Assembly: GCF_001949145.1 (NCBI RefSeq) | Contig: NW_019091426.1 | Location: forward strand, 19,476-66,703 | Length of the DNA: 47,228 nt | Source: Acanthaster planci | Lineage: Eukaryota > Echinodermata > Asteroidea > Valvatida > Acanthasteridae | Direction of reading: 5' to 3' | Shown here: positions 9,690 through 21,152 of the stretch, piece after piece | Numbering within the stretch: position 1 is the stretch's first letter | Layout of the letters: each line of letters begins with the position of its first letter | The notes under the pieces: model-generated | Seen by the model: only the letters and a program-made list of their open reading frames with translations | Database searches by the model: none | Told to the model about the DNA's origin: nothing | Translations under genes and position numbers: made by a program

Positions 9690-10134
9690 ATGAAGGTCAC
9701 TGAACTTCACCACTTCTCAGATGCTAGCCAGGATGGATATGGCCAGTGCTCGTACTTGCGACTCATCAATGAGGACAACAGAGCACATAGCTCCTTCGTC
9801 ATAGGAAAGGCAAGAGTGTCCCCACTAAAGCCTGTAACCATTCCCCGATTAGAGCTTGCTGCAGCAGCTGTGTCAGCTCCAATGAGTGAATTTCTTCGTA
9901 GAGAGCTGTCCTATGAAAACATCAGGGAATTTCACTGGACCGACTGTAAAATTGTGCTGGGCTATATCTGTAATGAAGCCAGACGGTTTCATGTGTAAGT
10001 TGCCAACAGGGTGCAACTTTTCAGAAACCTCACTGATCCATAGAAGTGGCTGAATATAGACACTAAACAGAACCCGCCGACAAAGCATCACGTGGGCTGG
10101 CGGTGAAGCAACTGGCAGAAAAGTCCCAGTGGCT
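9690..10134 (+). pseudogene. BEL/Pao RNase H-like domain (copy 1)
   Basis: HHFSDASQDGYGQCSYLR is the first Asp block of the BEL/Pao RNase H. TIPRLELAAAAV is the Glu block and FHWTDCKIVLGYI the second Asp block. A stop follows at about 9996. A further block in other frames around 10090-10140 (loss of frame before a WLHCPEFL motif) ends the domain. About 9360-9400 has an 18-19 base direct repeat (agggctttgggtgtcagtta twice). Confidence 0.8.
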
Positions 10135-10366
10135 ACATTGTCCAGAGTTCCTGAAAGTAGATGGACCATTCCAGCTCCCACCAGTTGTAGAACTTTCACT
10201 AAATGAGTCAGATCCAAATGTGAGAAAAGCTCCATCGGTAGCGGCGTCCTTCGGTGGGAAGAAACCGTACGGTTCCCTCAGGGTGGAGGACGTGCGTCCA
10301 GGAGATCCACAAATTCAAGAACAAATACCAACGTCTAGCTTCCCTGTTTCTTTACTGGCCGGTTAA

Positions 10367-10900
10367 AAATATCCCCAGATGAAATTAAATCCCTGTAAAA
10401 TAATTCCACATAACACTGAGTAAATAAATGAATACATTTTACAATGTACACAGTCATACACATGTCAAAGTATGTTTTCCAACTGCTGTGCATGGGTATC
10501 ACTCAAAAGTACACATGGGCTTAATTCCTAACTCACCCAACAACCGTGGGCTTGGTACCTAAATATTCTTGTGGCATCAGGTATTGAGGCCTGAATCATC
10601 CTATACAAAATAAGACAAGGTTTGGAAAAATAAAATACGAGCATTAAACCCATATTGTACCCATGCTTTCATGCAAGTTACACAAGCATGTTATAGTAAC
10701 CACTGCACTAGCAAGTATGAATCGGTGAGCGTCATGCACGCGTGCGCGAAACTCAGTTGCTATAAATGTGTGTCAAAGGTCACTGAAAGTTTCCACACCT
10801 TCACCCGCGCACACCGCACGCGTGTGAGAGACGGAGATGCATGTCCCCGCGCGTTATATGCACGGGGACATGATCTTGAATGTGACAAGATCAACGTCCA
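10367..10900. other. Non-element insertion inside BEL/Pao copy 1
   Basis: Coding similarity to BEL/Pao stops at about 10366 and resumes at about 10900. The interval is AT-rich on the left and CpG-rich on the right, with CATGTCCCC (10840-10848) facing GGGGACATG (10864-10872). No transposase is seen; it may be a short non-autonomous insertion, but its ends are unclear. Confidence 0.45.
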
Positions 10901-11872
10901 AAACCACTTTGAGACAAGTCGACTAGAGGGTCAGTCATCATGGAATCAAGCTCGTAGAGCAGTGATTCAAGCAGAAGTTGAGAAACAAAGTCATCCAGAA
11001 ATGCAGTCAAGGGGCAAATACTTAACTGCCCTCTCCAAAGCAGCCCATGATGGCAGCAGAGATGCATGCTGCGGAGATTGTGATAATGAGCAGCGTTCAG
11101 CTTGAGCACTTCGGTGCTAAGTTGCAGGCACTACTGAAACTTGTTGTTAAAGTTGAGGATAGACATACTGCCAGAATTAGAAACGTTAGTGTGAGAAACA
11201 ACAGCTGTTTGTACCAACTAGACCCGTGTCTTGATGAACATGGTCTCATCCGTGTTGGAGGTCGAATCACCAAGGCATATCTCCCTACTGATGTCAGACA
11301 TCCTGTTATCCTGCCACATCGAAATCATGTCGCTAGTTTGTTGATCCAACATTGTGCATCAGAAGTTGAGCCATACAGGTAGAGGCATGACTCATAATGA
11401 ACTGCGCCAAAAAAGATACTGGGTGATCGGCGGAACTTCTGAAGTCTCTAAGCACATTTCCAAGTGTGTTGTTTGCAAAAGGAATAGAGGCGCCCTACAG
11501 ATGCAGAAAATGGCAGATTTTCCAGCAGACAGAGTCGAGCCGGCCCCATCATTTACATATTTAGCAGTTGATTATTTTGGGCCATTCCTTAGTTAAAAAG
11601 GAGAAGAGAAGTGAGTTAGAGGTACGACGTCATCTTTACCTGCATGTCCTCGAGAAGTATCCAAATCAAGACTCGTTTACCACCAAATCATTCATTAATG
11701 CCCTCCGGGGATTCTTGAGTACACTTGGCCCTGTGAGGAAGATTCGCTCAGACCAAGGGACCAATTTGGTAGGCGCTCGGAATGAGCTGAGAGAGGCCCT
11801 GGCTGAAATGAACCAGGATGAGGTGCAGAAGTACCTACTGAACAATGACTGTGTTGGGATCTCCTTCATATA
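10900..11872 (+). pseudogene. BEL/Pao integrase, zinc and N-terminal DDE part (copy 1)
   Basis: About 11047-11382 has the linker ending in LIRVGGRI. 11354-11596 has the H2C2 zinc-binding region (HQKLSHTGRG, then CVVCKRNRG) and AVDYFGPF with the first catalytic Asp. 11640-11872 has SFINALRGF and SDQGTNLVGA with the second Asp. Frame changes occur near 11360 and 11595. The Glu part lies beyond an interruption, at about 12451. The enzyme would insert element cDNA. Confidence 0.85.
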
Positions 11873-11875
11873 AAT

Positions 11876-12318
11876 TTCTCCACGTCTGAACGCTCAAATT
11901 ATACACCATGCAGACCTCTGCAGTTGTTCATCCACCATTTGTTTATTCAATAAACTTCAAATGATGCCATCTAGCGATCTCACGCCTTATACCATCATTG
12001 TGAGTGAGCGAGTAACTGAGGTTCACTATATGAAAGAAAAAAAATAATGAAATAAATCGCCTTAAGCACAATGCACAATGATGCCTTACATGAAGTACAT
12101 GTACAACACACATAACGCAAGTAAATACACGTGCATGCAATCCAAACCTACGTTTTTTAAACCCCCCTGAAATAATGCTTACGTATGTCCCCTAACCCCC
12201 CACACGACTCAAATGTAGAATAACTGTTCATAAATATAATTACCGACACTTGTGGAGTCAGGGATATGAAATTTCACGATACAGAATGTCTACGACTCCT
12301 TCTTAGTTTTCTTTTTTC
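11876..12318. other. Insertion within BEL/Pao copy 1 integrase
   Basis: Non-coding AT-rich sequence separates the second Asp from the Glu of the integrase. No recognisable ends or genes. Confidence 0.45.
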
Positions 12319-13091
12319 ATGGCGCCTGACGAGTCCTTGCAAGGTGCTCTCCCTTATCCAAAAGTAAACAAGCGAGGGCGTTATTCAACAAACAATAATG
12401 TCACTGCACGACGCTACCCTCCTCATGCCAGTCATATGGGTGGTACCTGGGAAAGGCAAATTAGAACTGTGCCAAGTGCACTAACCCCGCTGCTGAAGCT
12501 AGCAGGACCCAGCTAGATGAAGAGGCATTGAGAACCCTCATGGCGGAAGTGGAGTCCATTGTAAACTCGAAACCACTCATCTGTAGCAATTTGTTTTCTG
12601 CTGACGCTCGAGAACCCTTAACGCCAAGCTATCTACTCACCATGAAGACAAGAGTTGTCCTTCAACCTCCTGGAAGGTTCCAACGTGAGACCTCCATGAG
12701 ATTGTGGAAAAGAGTATAGAATCAATTTTGGCGACGCTGGAGAAAGGAAGTCTTCCTGGAGATACAAAACCGTCAAAAGTGTCAAACACCTAAGAGAAAT
12801 CTCTCCATCGGAGATGCATTACTCGTCAAGGATGAGTCAAGCCCTTGTTGTCACTGGCCGATAGCTAGAGAGAAAGAAGTCTATCCTAGTGATGATGGAA
12901 TTGTCAGGAAAGCACAGCTCTTGATGGGAGACAAGAACCTGGATGTAAACGGGAAACGTAAACGTCCCTCCTCAGTACATTGCAGGCCATTCAACAGTTG
13001 GTTCTTCTGTTCCAAACACCCGAACGCCCAGACAGGGTTAGGCCGGCCATTTTCAGGAGCCACGTCTAAACAAGGAGAAGTCTTGGACTGA
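12319..13091 (+). pseudogene. BEL/Pao integrase C-terminal part (copy 1)
   Basis: About 12420-12475 reads HMGGTWERQIRT, which holds the catalytic Glu (codon about 12451). 12528-12719 continues with LRTLMAEVESIVNSKPL. The C-terminal domain (ending near 13091) carries LSIGDALLVKDES and a downstream basic region. Stops and frame changes lie near 12515 and 12718. Coding similarity before about 12400 in this segment is doubtful. Confidence 0.8.
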
Positions 13092-14446
13092 TAATTAAGC
13101 TTAATTTTGGACACAAATGAATCAAAATAGAACCAGCCAAACTGTTGGCCTAACTGCATCATTTATTTGCAGTTAGGGGAGCCATGTTGCTGTAGCAGTT
13201 GTGCAGCAAAATCTCTGATTAAATTTAAGTAAAGGTACACTGTGGTCTCCTTGAAAAATGTCTCTAATCCCACAATACGTGGAATTTACTGTATGGTCTC
13301 TTTTCTGGTAAACATTAATAGTTTGATCTTGAATTACATGTCTGCAAACCATTACATCATATTTAGGAGGTTCAACCTTATTAGCATAAGCTCATCCCCA
13401 GGGCATTTGGATACCTGTGCCTTTTAATACACATTGGGTAGAAGGATGCATTGCAAACATGTTTACCCTGGCATGCAGTCAGCAGTGTCTGATCAGTAAA
13501 TTTCACCACGAAAAAGCTTTATCAATATCCAAGTTGTATTTCAGAGTTCGATTATAATGTGATTCCCAGATCATTCCTGTCCTTTATAGACATTAAGAGA
13601 GCCCTTTATGGTGATTTTAGTTTTATTTTGACCCTACAAAGAAACGATGAAAATCTGGAAAAGTTCATGATATTGTCAGTTAAACTAAAGTGTTCACAAT
13701 GTTATAGTAATACACACACATACAGTATCACATTCGTATGGATGTACATGTATCTACCTAGGTTTAGGCCATCTTTACTCATGGTCTTCATTGGATTATG
13801 ATGATTAGTGTTTTTTCATTTATTTTGATTAATTTTCAGATTGTTATCTAACGTCTGGGATTTATAGTGTTTATTGTGTAACACCTATTATCTGAAGCCT
13901 ACATCCAACTTGTGAAGTTGTGTAAATGACGGAGTTGTCATTAGCCAGTAGCCTAGCCCCTTTGACGGTACAAGTGTACAGTTGTTCTTCACATAAGTTT
14001 GTGAAACCTAAGACAGGCGTTTTAATAATAATTACGGGGCAGAAAAGTCTTGTGCAATTGTTAAGAGTAGACCGAAACTCCTCTTGGAGTCAAGTGACTT
14101 TTTGGGGCAGTCACAGGCACAACTTCCAACAACTGTGCAATAATTTTCTAGATATTTATGCAAGTTTGAGGAGGAAAGATCAACACCTTATGCACGCAGC
14201 ACGATTTAACGTACAAACGACAACAAAACGGAAGTTGTCTGTGCCGGTAACTTCGGCCCTTCCGGTTGACGCAAGATCGACGTGCGCCCGCTGGAGTTGG
14301 TAGTCCATTGGGTTGGGTTTTTTTTTTCCCTCCAGGCCTATGGTAGTATTGAAGACCAACAAGAGCCGAAAAGTCTGCAACACTGTGAGAATCGCTAGCC
14401 CGCCATCTGAAGCGTTGAAAAATACTTTGTGATTCTTTGAAAATTT
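13092..14446. other. No gene recognised
   Basis: No recognisable domain on either strand. Short frames (for example 13559-13801 and 13926-14303) look random. LTR sequence of BEL/Pao copy 1 could lie at the left edge, but no partner copy was found. Confidence 0.4.
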
Positions 14447-14650
14447 GTTGAAAAAAAGCACCTGTCTGAACCGTCGGACTAAACTGCTCGGACAAATGTG
14501 GCCAACCTTGCCCTGCGGTTCCGCATATATAGGCAGTAAGGCCTTGTGTGAATTAGTTGAAAAGAACACTTGTTTGAACCGTCGGACTAAACTGCTCGGA
14601 CAAAACTGGCCAACCTTGCTCCGCAGTTCCGCATAAATAGGCAGCAATTA
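14447..14650 (+). repeat. Tandem duplication, about 109-bp unit
   Basis: 14447-14555 and 14556 to about 14650 are near-identical direct copies. They share gttgaaaa, then gaaccgtcggactaaactgc, ccaaccttg and the end block ataggcag. Differences are scattered point changes and one short gap. Confidence 0.85.
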
Positions 14651-15639
14651 GCTAAGGACCACACATGGTCCTGGGAAAGGAGTTTTTCTGCCGGACCCAA
14701 ATACCTGATACCGTTTTGCGGGCAATAAATTATCTGAAGCCTCATGGGCCTCAAAGGAAATGAAAGAAAACTAATAACAACTTCTAAATTTTAATGAAAT
14801 ACAGATTAAAGAGAGCATTACTAGAGAGCAAGTATGTGCAAATTTAGAACCCCAGAGTTCTAGGTGCATTATTTGTCAGAACTGGACAAAAACACAAAGT
14901 TTTCTCACAACTAACTAACTTGTTTTCTTTACCTTTCTAAAACAGAGTTGAAGTTTTTTGCATAACCCTCTAAGTTTAACGACAATGAAACTTCATCGTC
15001 CGAGCACGATAAGTTAAGTCAAATAATTCATTCTTGTTTTGTTCGGCGCAACTTAATACGTTGCCTATTAAAAGTGAATACACATGTTAATTATTATGCT
15101 TTGGGGCCTACTTATTAAGTTTGTTGCACAAGTGGCAGACATATTATTATTCTGAAAGCATTCTCGTTGGTTTCATGGTTAGTCCTATGCCTTTCCTTCT
15201 CAAAAAACCTCCTAACCTCCTCCATTTTCCTTCTAAAAATATCCTCCTAACCCGCGATGAGTTGTTTCGTCTAAACTTTAATCCGTCTGAATGGGCTTAT
15301 TCAGGTTCTCCCTTGCCTACCAACATCTTGTCCCATTTCTTGCTGAGATTGACAAAGTCTGAATGGTCTCATCCATATACAGTCGTCTTTCTCATAATAG
15401 CATACTACTATAGACGGTATAAGTCTCCTCCATTCCACGCCAATAGCTTACAACGTTTGACATATCGCGAAACACATGTTTTAGGCTGAGTAGGACCTTG
15501 TCCACTCTCAAATAAACAAGGGGTGAATTCAACAGTTTTGACTTTAGTCCAGATCACGAAAAACCTGTAGTTTTGAATAGAACCTTGCGAACGGTTTGTG
15601 CGCTTATTTGTCAGTAGGTTTTGCGGAATGAGCTATACG
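14651..15639. other. No confirmed gene; one unexplained open frame
   Basis: Mostly AT-rich. A 122-codon plus-strand frame (15121-15489) is the only long one. It has no recognised domain, is rich in Leu, Pro, Ser and Tyr, and has no RNA-processing context I can support. It could be chance or a remnant of an unknown element. Confidence 0.3.
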
Positions 15640-16266
15640 GTGCGTTCGATAAGCTTACACGTGTAAAGTAAGTCTAACTTACACGAGAGCGTTCGTTTAG
15701 CCATCACGTGATCTTCGTGCCTGCCCTGGTGTCAGCCACCACTACCCCCGGCTTGCGAGCGGGTCTCTGGAGGTTGCCCGAGTTTAATGACGTCACAGAT
15801 AGACTGTTCGTGCATGGACATGATAGAACGTGGCGGGGACTTGACCTTTTCCCAGAACTGGCGAATACACTGCAGCGTTTGATTAGCCTTATTTCGAGGC
15901 TTCCCTTGGTGTAACACTGGTGTAATCAGGGAAGCTAATCGAATACACCCGTTTAGAGGGGCGACTTGGATCATGCCTGAATGCACATCTCGCTTTTTTT
16001 GTTATTTTTTGCATGCTTACAACAGTGCTAACCAAGCCTCCAATCCATCATGTCCGTGACCATTATGTCCATTATTATCTTGACCGCGCGTTCTGTTCAC
16101 ACTGCATTGCCAATTGTGGTTATATCGCGTTCAAGGTGATGTTAATACGAGTACACTCCGCGTAACGTAACACTCAACAGGGAGTCCATTGGCATGACTG
16201 GCTGGTTTGTAGTGTATGTGACGTTTTATGCCCAAAACTTGGCTTACTGTCGCACCACAGTTGGTG
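15640..16266 (+). promoter_or_regulatory. Candidate promoter / 5' region of the B4GALT-like gene
   Basis: The 600 bases before the signal-anchor exon are richer in CpG than the flanks. They contain a perfect 12-base palindrome TTACACGTGTAA (about 15654-15665), a CACGTG E-box (about 15705) and TGACGTCA, a CRE/bZIP-type site (about 15788). No clear TATA box is placed at a sensible distance. The promoter role is inferred from position and motif content only. Confidence 0.4.
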
Positions 16267-16447
16267 ATGTTTCCGCCACGGAGGCTATTGCGGAGTATGA
16301 GGTGGCTACTCGCCTCCATTGTGCTTGTGGTGTTGGTCCTATTGACTGGACTGCTGTTTTTCCGAGTCGGCAGTGGCTCACGGCCTGCGCCAGTCATTGT
16401 CATCAACAGAAAGCCCGATGACCACTCTCTAATCATCCATGTCAATG
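16267..16447 (+). CDS. B4GALT-like gene, exon 1 (signal anchor)
   Basis: ATG at 16267 opens a short basic tail (PPRRLLRSMR), then about 20 hydrophobic residues (LLASIVLVVLVLLTGLLFF), then a Ser/Pro/Arg stem start. This is the layout of a type II Golgi glycosyltransferase. The exon ends at AATG|GTAAGA with one base of an unfinished codon (phase 1). That fits the two free bases at the start of 39803-39898, supporting a joint gene across a 23.4-kb intron. In-frame ATGs also exist at 16228 and 16297; an in-frame TGA lies just upstream at about 16219. I prefer 16267 because the basic tail sits directly before the membrane segment. The link to the downstream exons is inferred from phase and topology, not from transcripts. 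Confidence 0.6.
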
Positions 16448-17415
16448 GTAAGATCATAAGATAATTCTAGGCCTACCTCAAGTCTTTCTCGTTCTGCCTA
16501 ACGGTAGGCTTACCCACCATAGACTGTGACCATGAAGGTACTGTAGTTTCTACATGTACCTCCCTGTATGGTGCACATAAGGCCAGGGAAAAGGTCCATA
16601 TTTTATACGTACCCCCAGAGTTGTGAGGTCCGACGTCCGCTCCGCTCCCACGACGTCAGACTCCACAGTTCTGGGGGCCATACCACCGGTATACGGACGC
16701 TAGTAATTATTCCTAGTAGTGAGTCACATGTAGTATTGGCCATCAGAAAGCAAAAACATGTCCAGAAAAGTTCAATTTAGGTGGGAGAATCGTTTTTAAT
16801 ACCAAGAAAATATTTTAAGACAAGTCTCATGGTGGTTTGTGCACGTGGTGTCAAGTGGCGTATGTGTATGGAACTCCTTTCCAAGGAACTCAAAGTCACT
16901 AGGCCGACTCCCTTATCAATAGGCCTACTAGAGGTGCAGATCACAACTCAGGGACTTTCCCTGGATGTGGAGAATCACATTTATTTGGGGACAGCAGCAG
17001 CGTATAAAATGAGAGTCCTAGTCACAAAAAACCTCCTATACCTACCCGACTAAAAAATAAAATTTTTAAAAATCACATTACTCCTCCCCTGGATGCCTAC
17101 CCAACCCCACCCAACCTTACCCAACCCGCCTTCTCTAAGGCCCCCAAACTCCTCTTACTCTGACCAAACCTGACACACCCAACCCTCGGTCTGGCTCGCT
17201 ACGCTCAGTCGCTTGGTCTGGCTCCAATTCTCAACGCAAAAATTATTTGTTTATTCACTCGGTGCGCTCGGGCTTATTCCAGCTTAACGGTATTTTGAAG
17301 GAAAACCATTGGGTTGTTTTTCATAACTTAGACAAACCCATTTGGTCTCTTCAAAACGTAAAATGACCACACTCTTTTTATATATTCTCCAACTTTTCTA
17401 TCATGACTTTTATAT
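16448..17415. other. Start of intron 1, no gene
   Basis: It begins with the GTAAGA donor. It holds the inverted repeat at 16612-16677 and a CCCAACC-rich stretch (about 17090-17180), followed by a GGTCTGGCTC motif repeated near 17190 and 17215. No coding domain. Confidence 0.45.
16612..16677. repeat. Imperfect inverted repeat in intron 1
   Basis: CCCCCAGAGTTGTGAGG on the left faces its near reverse complement ending in CAGTTCTGGGGG on the right. Arms are about 26 bases with about five mismatches, and GACGTC lies in each arm. It sits 165 bases after the exon 1 donor. Confidence 0.6.
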
Positions 17416-18016
17416 CTGACTGTTGTTATAGACTAGCATTAATTTATTGTCCCTTGTACAGTCACGCTTCCTGGTAAGTACATATACGTGTATAGTTATG
17501 TGGAATGGAATGTGGAATAACCGGCGTAGATACAGAAAGGTGGAGAAATAGGCTATTGAAGTAGATTATATAGAAGTTCACAATACTGACGCTGAATGTG
17601 CTGAGGTTTACCACATACGGAAGTTGAAAGGTTTTGCTGAAAATAATAACAAATATGCAACTAAAAGCTAATGCAATATAGAATATAAGGGATTGAAAAT
17701 ACCAAGAAGTAAACAATTCGTTATTAAACTATAAGATAAATGAAGAAAAAAGTTACTACACTGGGGTGTTGCCTAACACGAAGTTGAACAAAGCATGTAA
17801 AGCAAGAAAATTCAGTAGGACAAAGGTGTGATGTATATAGCTTGGCAACTGGCAATAGAACGAAGAGAGTGCGTACTTGTAGGGGAGAATTTAATACCCT
17901 AGGGGAACATTTGGTCAGCAAGAGTAAGGGGAGTTTGTTATAAGTGCAGCAACCCAAGCCAAAAGGGAATGTGAAACAGGAGACAAAGTCATTAAGGATC
18001 AGGACTGGGGCTAAGG
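17416..18016 (-). repeat. BEL/Pao copy 2, 3' LTR
   Basis: Long direct repeat of 24034-24669, highly similar by eye from ctgact(g/a)ttg to ctaagg. It lacks about 35 bases that the other LTR has near 24495-24540. The integrase frame reads into its right side. Confidence 0.85.
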
Positions 18017-19268
18017 CTAGCTCGGCTTCAAGAAGACAGATCTTGTTGGTTGGTCTATTGTAGACTCCTGCTTGGGTCTTGACTCGAACGGAACGGACGC
18101 ATCCATCCTTCCCTGGGTGCCCAAGTGGTAGAGTTGGACCAGAGCGCAGGAGTAGTAGATGGTAAGGTGTCGGTGGCAAGGCATATTGGGGATCATCAGA
18201 CAACTTGGTGATGGGACGTCCATTTACTATTCCCTCTACAATACACATCAGAGTGTTTAATCCCTCGTTATCGGTAGGTTGCTGGTGAAAAAGACTGTTT
18301 AGGATGGAGCAAATGGTTCTGACTTGCCGTTCCCATACACCACCCATACGAGAGGCAGCTGGTGGATTAAAAATCCACTGTACTTCACGCTGGTGCAAGT
18401 AGCTCTCAATTCGGTGTTGGCACCACTCTCGTAATGCCTGACGAAGTTCACATTAAGCTCCGACAAAAATCGTGCCATTATCAGAGCGGATTACGGTGGG
18501 CTCTTCACGGCGACTTATGAAGCGTTGTAGGGCATTTATGAAGGAATCTGTGTCTAGGCTGTGGCAAACTTCTAAGTGGATTGCTCTGGTGGTAAGGCTG
18601 GTGAATAAGCATCCATATTGCTTCACCTCAATGCATGCCCTTTTCACTATGAAAGGGCCAAAGAAATCAACACCTACAATGCTGAATGGTGCCACTCCGT
18701 GGGATACTCGATCCTCGGGCAGGTCTGCCATCTTCTTATTTTCAGGGGTCGCCTTTCTCTTCCTGCAAGCCATGCAATGACGAAGGACACGCTTGACAGC
18801 TACCCGCCCCTTTATCACCCAGTATTTCTGGCGAAGTTCAGCGAGGATCCTTTCGCTTCCAGAATGCCCATACTGATGGTGGTATTTTTCAATGAAGAGC
18901 TCGGTTACTAGGTGCTTATTTGGCATGATCCATGGGTGTTTAGCCTGATGCGGAATGTGAGCATTTGTTAAGCGTCCCCCAACACACAAGATTCCTCTGT
19001 TTGAGGTTATAGGAGACAACCTTTGAAGAGGATTCGTTTTTAGTTACTCATCATGGAACAGAGACTGCTGGGTGTGGCTGACAATTGCGACTTTAGCATC
19101 TTGCAGTTCTGTAACTGACAGAGACTTACCAGCTGGAATATTCGTGTCGGTTAGCTTGAGAGCTTTCTTGCACAACAACTGTTTTACGCGGAGGATCCAA
19201 CCAACTGCTCTCCTCAGTGCACACCACGATGAGTAGCGGGCGATCAAGTTGTCTATAGGATCTTTCAC
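17990..19268 (-). pseudogene. BEL/Pao integrase (copy 2)
   Basis: 19268-19044 holds the end of the linker. 19019-18453 carries ILCVGGRL, the H2C2 zinc region (HHQYGHSG, then CMACRKRK), VGVDFFGPF (first Asp, about 18660) and SDNGTIFVGA (second Asp, about 18480). 18398-17990 carries MGGVWERQVRT (Glu, about 18335) and a C-terminal domain with VKTQAGVYNRP. A frame break lies between SDNG and the Glu segment (about 18440), and another break at about 19030. All three catalytic acids are present, but the frame is not. Confidence 0.9.
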
Positions 19269-19322
19269 AGGTTGGGTATTGGTATTGGTGGCGTAAACCT
19301 GTGGCTTCTTAATTTTGGCCTC

Positions 19323-19970
19323 TTATTGAAGCTGGAGAGCCTGGAAATGCGGTTTAACTGGCCATTCAACCTCCTCCTTCAGTAGGAAGGACGGCCTGTT
19401 GAACCGGTGATCACTCTTGAGAAGTTGTTGGGCCGTTATTCCCCTGGAGATGTTATCTGCCAGGTTCGACGCAGAGTCAGCATGTCTCCACTGTCTTGGG
19501 GAGGATTGTTCCTGGATCATGGTGATTCGATTTGCGACAAAGGTCTGGAACTGTTTATCTTCATTGGTGAGGTACTTTAAGACAATCACATTGTTGGACC
19601 AGAAGATAGGCTCTGCAATTTGTAACTGCATGTGGAGCTTTATCATCTTATCAAGCCTCACAGACACGACTGCAGCTGCGAACTCCTGCCTGGGTATAGT
19701 TGTTGTCTTGAGGGGTGCAAGCTTAGCATTAGCCATCACGAAGGAGCAGTGATTACGACCCGCAGCGTCAGTGAAACGTAAGTAGCTGACGGCACAATAA
19801 CCCCGTTCGGATGGATTCACTGTTGGCCGGCTTAATACTTCTTGGTATATTCCTTTCTTCCATCATAGGCAGATCTGCTAACCAACGTTTCCACTGTTCA
19901 AATGCGGTGCTGGGAATAGGGTCGTCCCACCCTATCTTAAGGCAGCAGAGTGCCTGGAACATCATCTTCC
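19323..19970 (-). pseudogene. BEL/Pao RNase H-like domain (copy 2)
   Basis: The frame 19820-19323 carries YCAVSYLRFTDAAG, TIPRQEFAAAVVSV (the Glu block; Gln replaces the more usual Leu) and PIFWSNNVIVLKYL. In the last block the expected second Asp position reads Asn, so a catalytic residue seems lost. It ends with NPADN-like RHADSASNLADNISRG. The first Asp block, before 19820, is in another frame. Confidence 0.85.
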
Positions 19971-20269
19971 TCCTTAAGACAAAGGGGCTGACAAATCCAA
20001 TGCAAGTGGGTCGTAAACTAAACTTGTCACGCTTAGCAGTCCCCTTCGGGTGTCTGGTTTCTCCTTCAGGTTGGTGTTGAAGCCAAAGGTATCTGTCTCG
20101 ACCTTCCACAGCACCTCCAGTGCTCGTTCGGAATGAAGTAACTCCTTATCTAGGTCCATTGTCGTGACATTCTTCGCACATTCAGCCTGGGGTAGTGACT
20201 TCAGTACAGCGCGCGAGTTGCTTAACCACTTGGTGAGTCGGAATCCTCCACGGGCTAACAACTCGCATA

Positions 20270-21152
20270 ATTGGCTGACCAGTCGAGTGGCTTTTTCCTC
20301 AGTAGGAACAGATTTGAGGCAGTCATCAACATAGAAACTCTGATCTATGGTCTTGATGGTGTGGTGTCATACAGGGCATGGTAATCTTGTGCTCCACGCT
20401 TCAATGCGAAGTTGGCACAACTTGGACTCCAAACTCCTCCGAATACGTGAGCTGTCATCCGGTACATCAGTGGTTGGGACTCCGTGTTATCTCCCTCCCA
20501 CCGGAGGAAGCAAAGGGCGTCTCGGTTCGCCACGGACACGCGAACTTGGTGAAACATGGCTTCAATGTCGGTCATGAGGGCTATGCGTTCTTGTCGAAAT
20601 CGCGGGAGAACCCCGAGTAGTTTGTTCGTCAGGTCAGGTCTTTGATAGACGGCACCATTGAGTGAGGTATCTTAATAACTGGCGGCACATACACGTACGG
20701 GTCTTGTCTGGTTTATACAGGTTGATCACAGGATGATGTGGGAGGTACCAGACGGAGACATCTCTTCTGTGGACGTCCTTTGCAGGAACTGGCTCTGCAT
20801 ACCCTTTCCCAAGATGATCATGTATGCCACTGGTGTACTCCTCCTTGATTGACGGGTTCTTGGAGAAGCTTTTCCCCAACAGCTCAAGGCGGTGCTCTGC
20901 CATCGACCTGTCATCTGGCAAATGTGGTGGTCTTTCTTTAAACGGAATGTTCATGGTGTAGTGAACCCCATCACGGTGCAGTGAGTTCTCCCATATCGAA
21001 AGACCCTTTCTTTGGCTGACAGACATCTCATTGGCGCTGTCTACATTTTGCACATCGTCGATCTTCCAAAATCTCGCAACTTGGTGTTGAAGATCAACAT
21101 CTGGCTTGACGAAGTAGGATGATAGAGACTTGAGTTTCCTCTGGGGTGACAC
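20270..21152 (-). pseudogene. BEL/Pao reverse transcriptase (copy 2)
   Basis: 21152-20634 holds the connection region and RT start (FWKIDDVQN, MAEHRLELLGK, WYLPHHPVINLYKP). 20575-20345 holds MTDIEAMFHQVRV with the first catalytic Asp and WSPSCANFALK. The YVDD motif lies in a shifted frame at 20322-20333. 20261-19974 continues the thumb region (RGGFRLTKW, with SNSRAVL). Frame breaks occur near 20650, 20590 and 20340. The order matches BEL/Pao pol. Confidence 0.88.

Larger units (their letters stand above)
8395..13091 (+). mobile_element. BEL/Pao LTR retrotransposon, copy 1 (degraded, 5'-truncated)
   Basis: The plus strand carries the pol order of BEL/Pao elements: protease-RT linker, reverse transcriptase, RNase H, H2C2 zinc region, DDE integrase core and a C-terminal domain. 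Gag and protease are not seen, and no LTR pair is recognisable. Non-coding insertions interrupt it at about 10367-10900 and 11876-12400. Frameshifts occur in every domain. It is clearly older than, and a different family from, the element at 17416-24669. Confidence 0.85.

Noticed and set aside
10671-10890. N-terminal part of a plus-strand frame with many Cys and His
   Set aside because: It lies in the interruption of BEL/Pao copy 1; only the end of the frame (after about 10900) belongs to pol. No zinc-finger spacing fits.
17090-17240. CCCAACC-rich stretch as a telomere or G-quadruplex array
   Set aside because: Spacing is irregular and only a few units are present; it looks like simple sequence.
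18472-18911. Plus-strand frames across the BEL/Pao copy 2 integrase
   Set aside because: They are complements of the integrase, which is clear on the minus strand.
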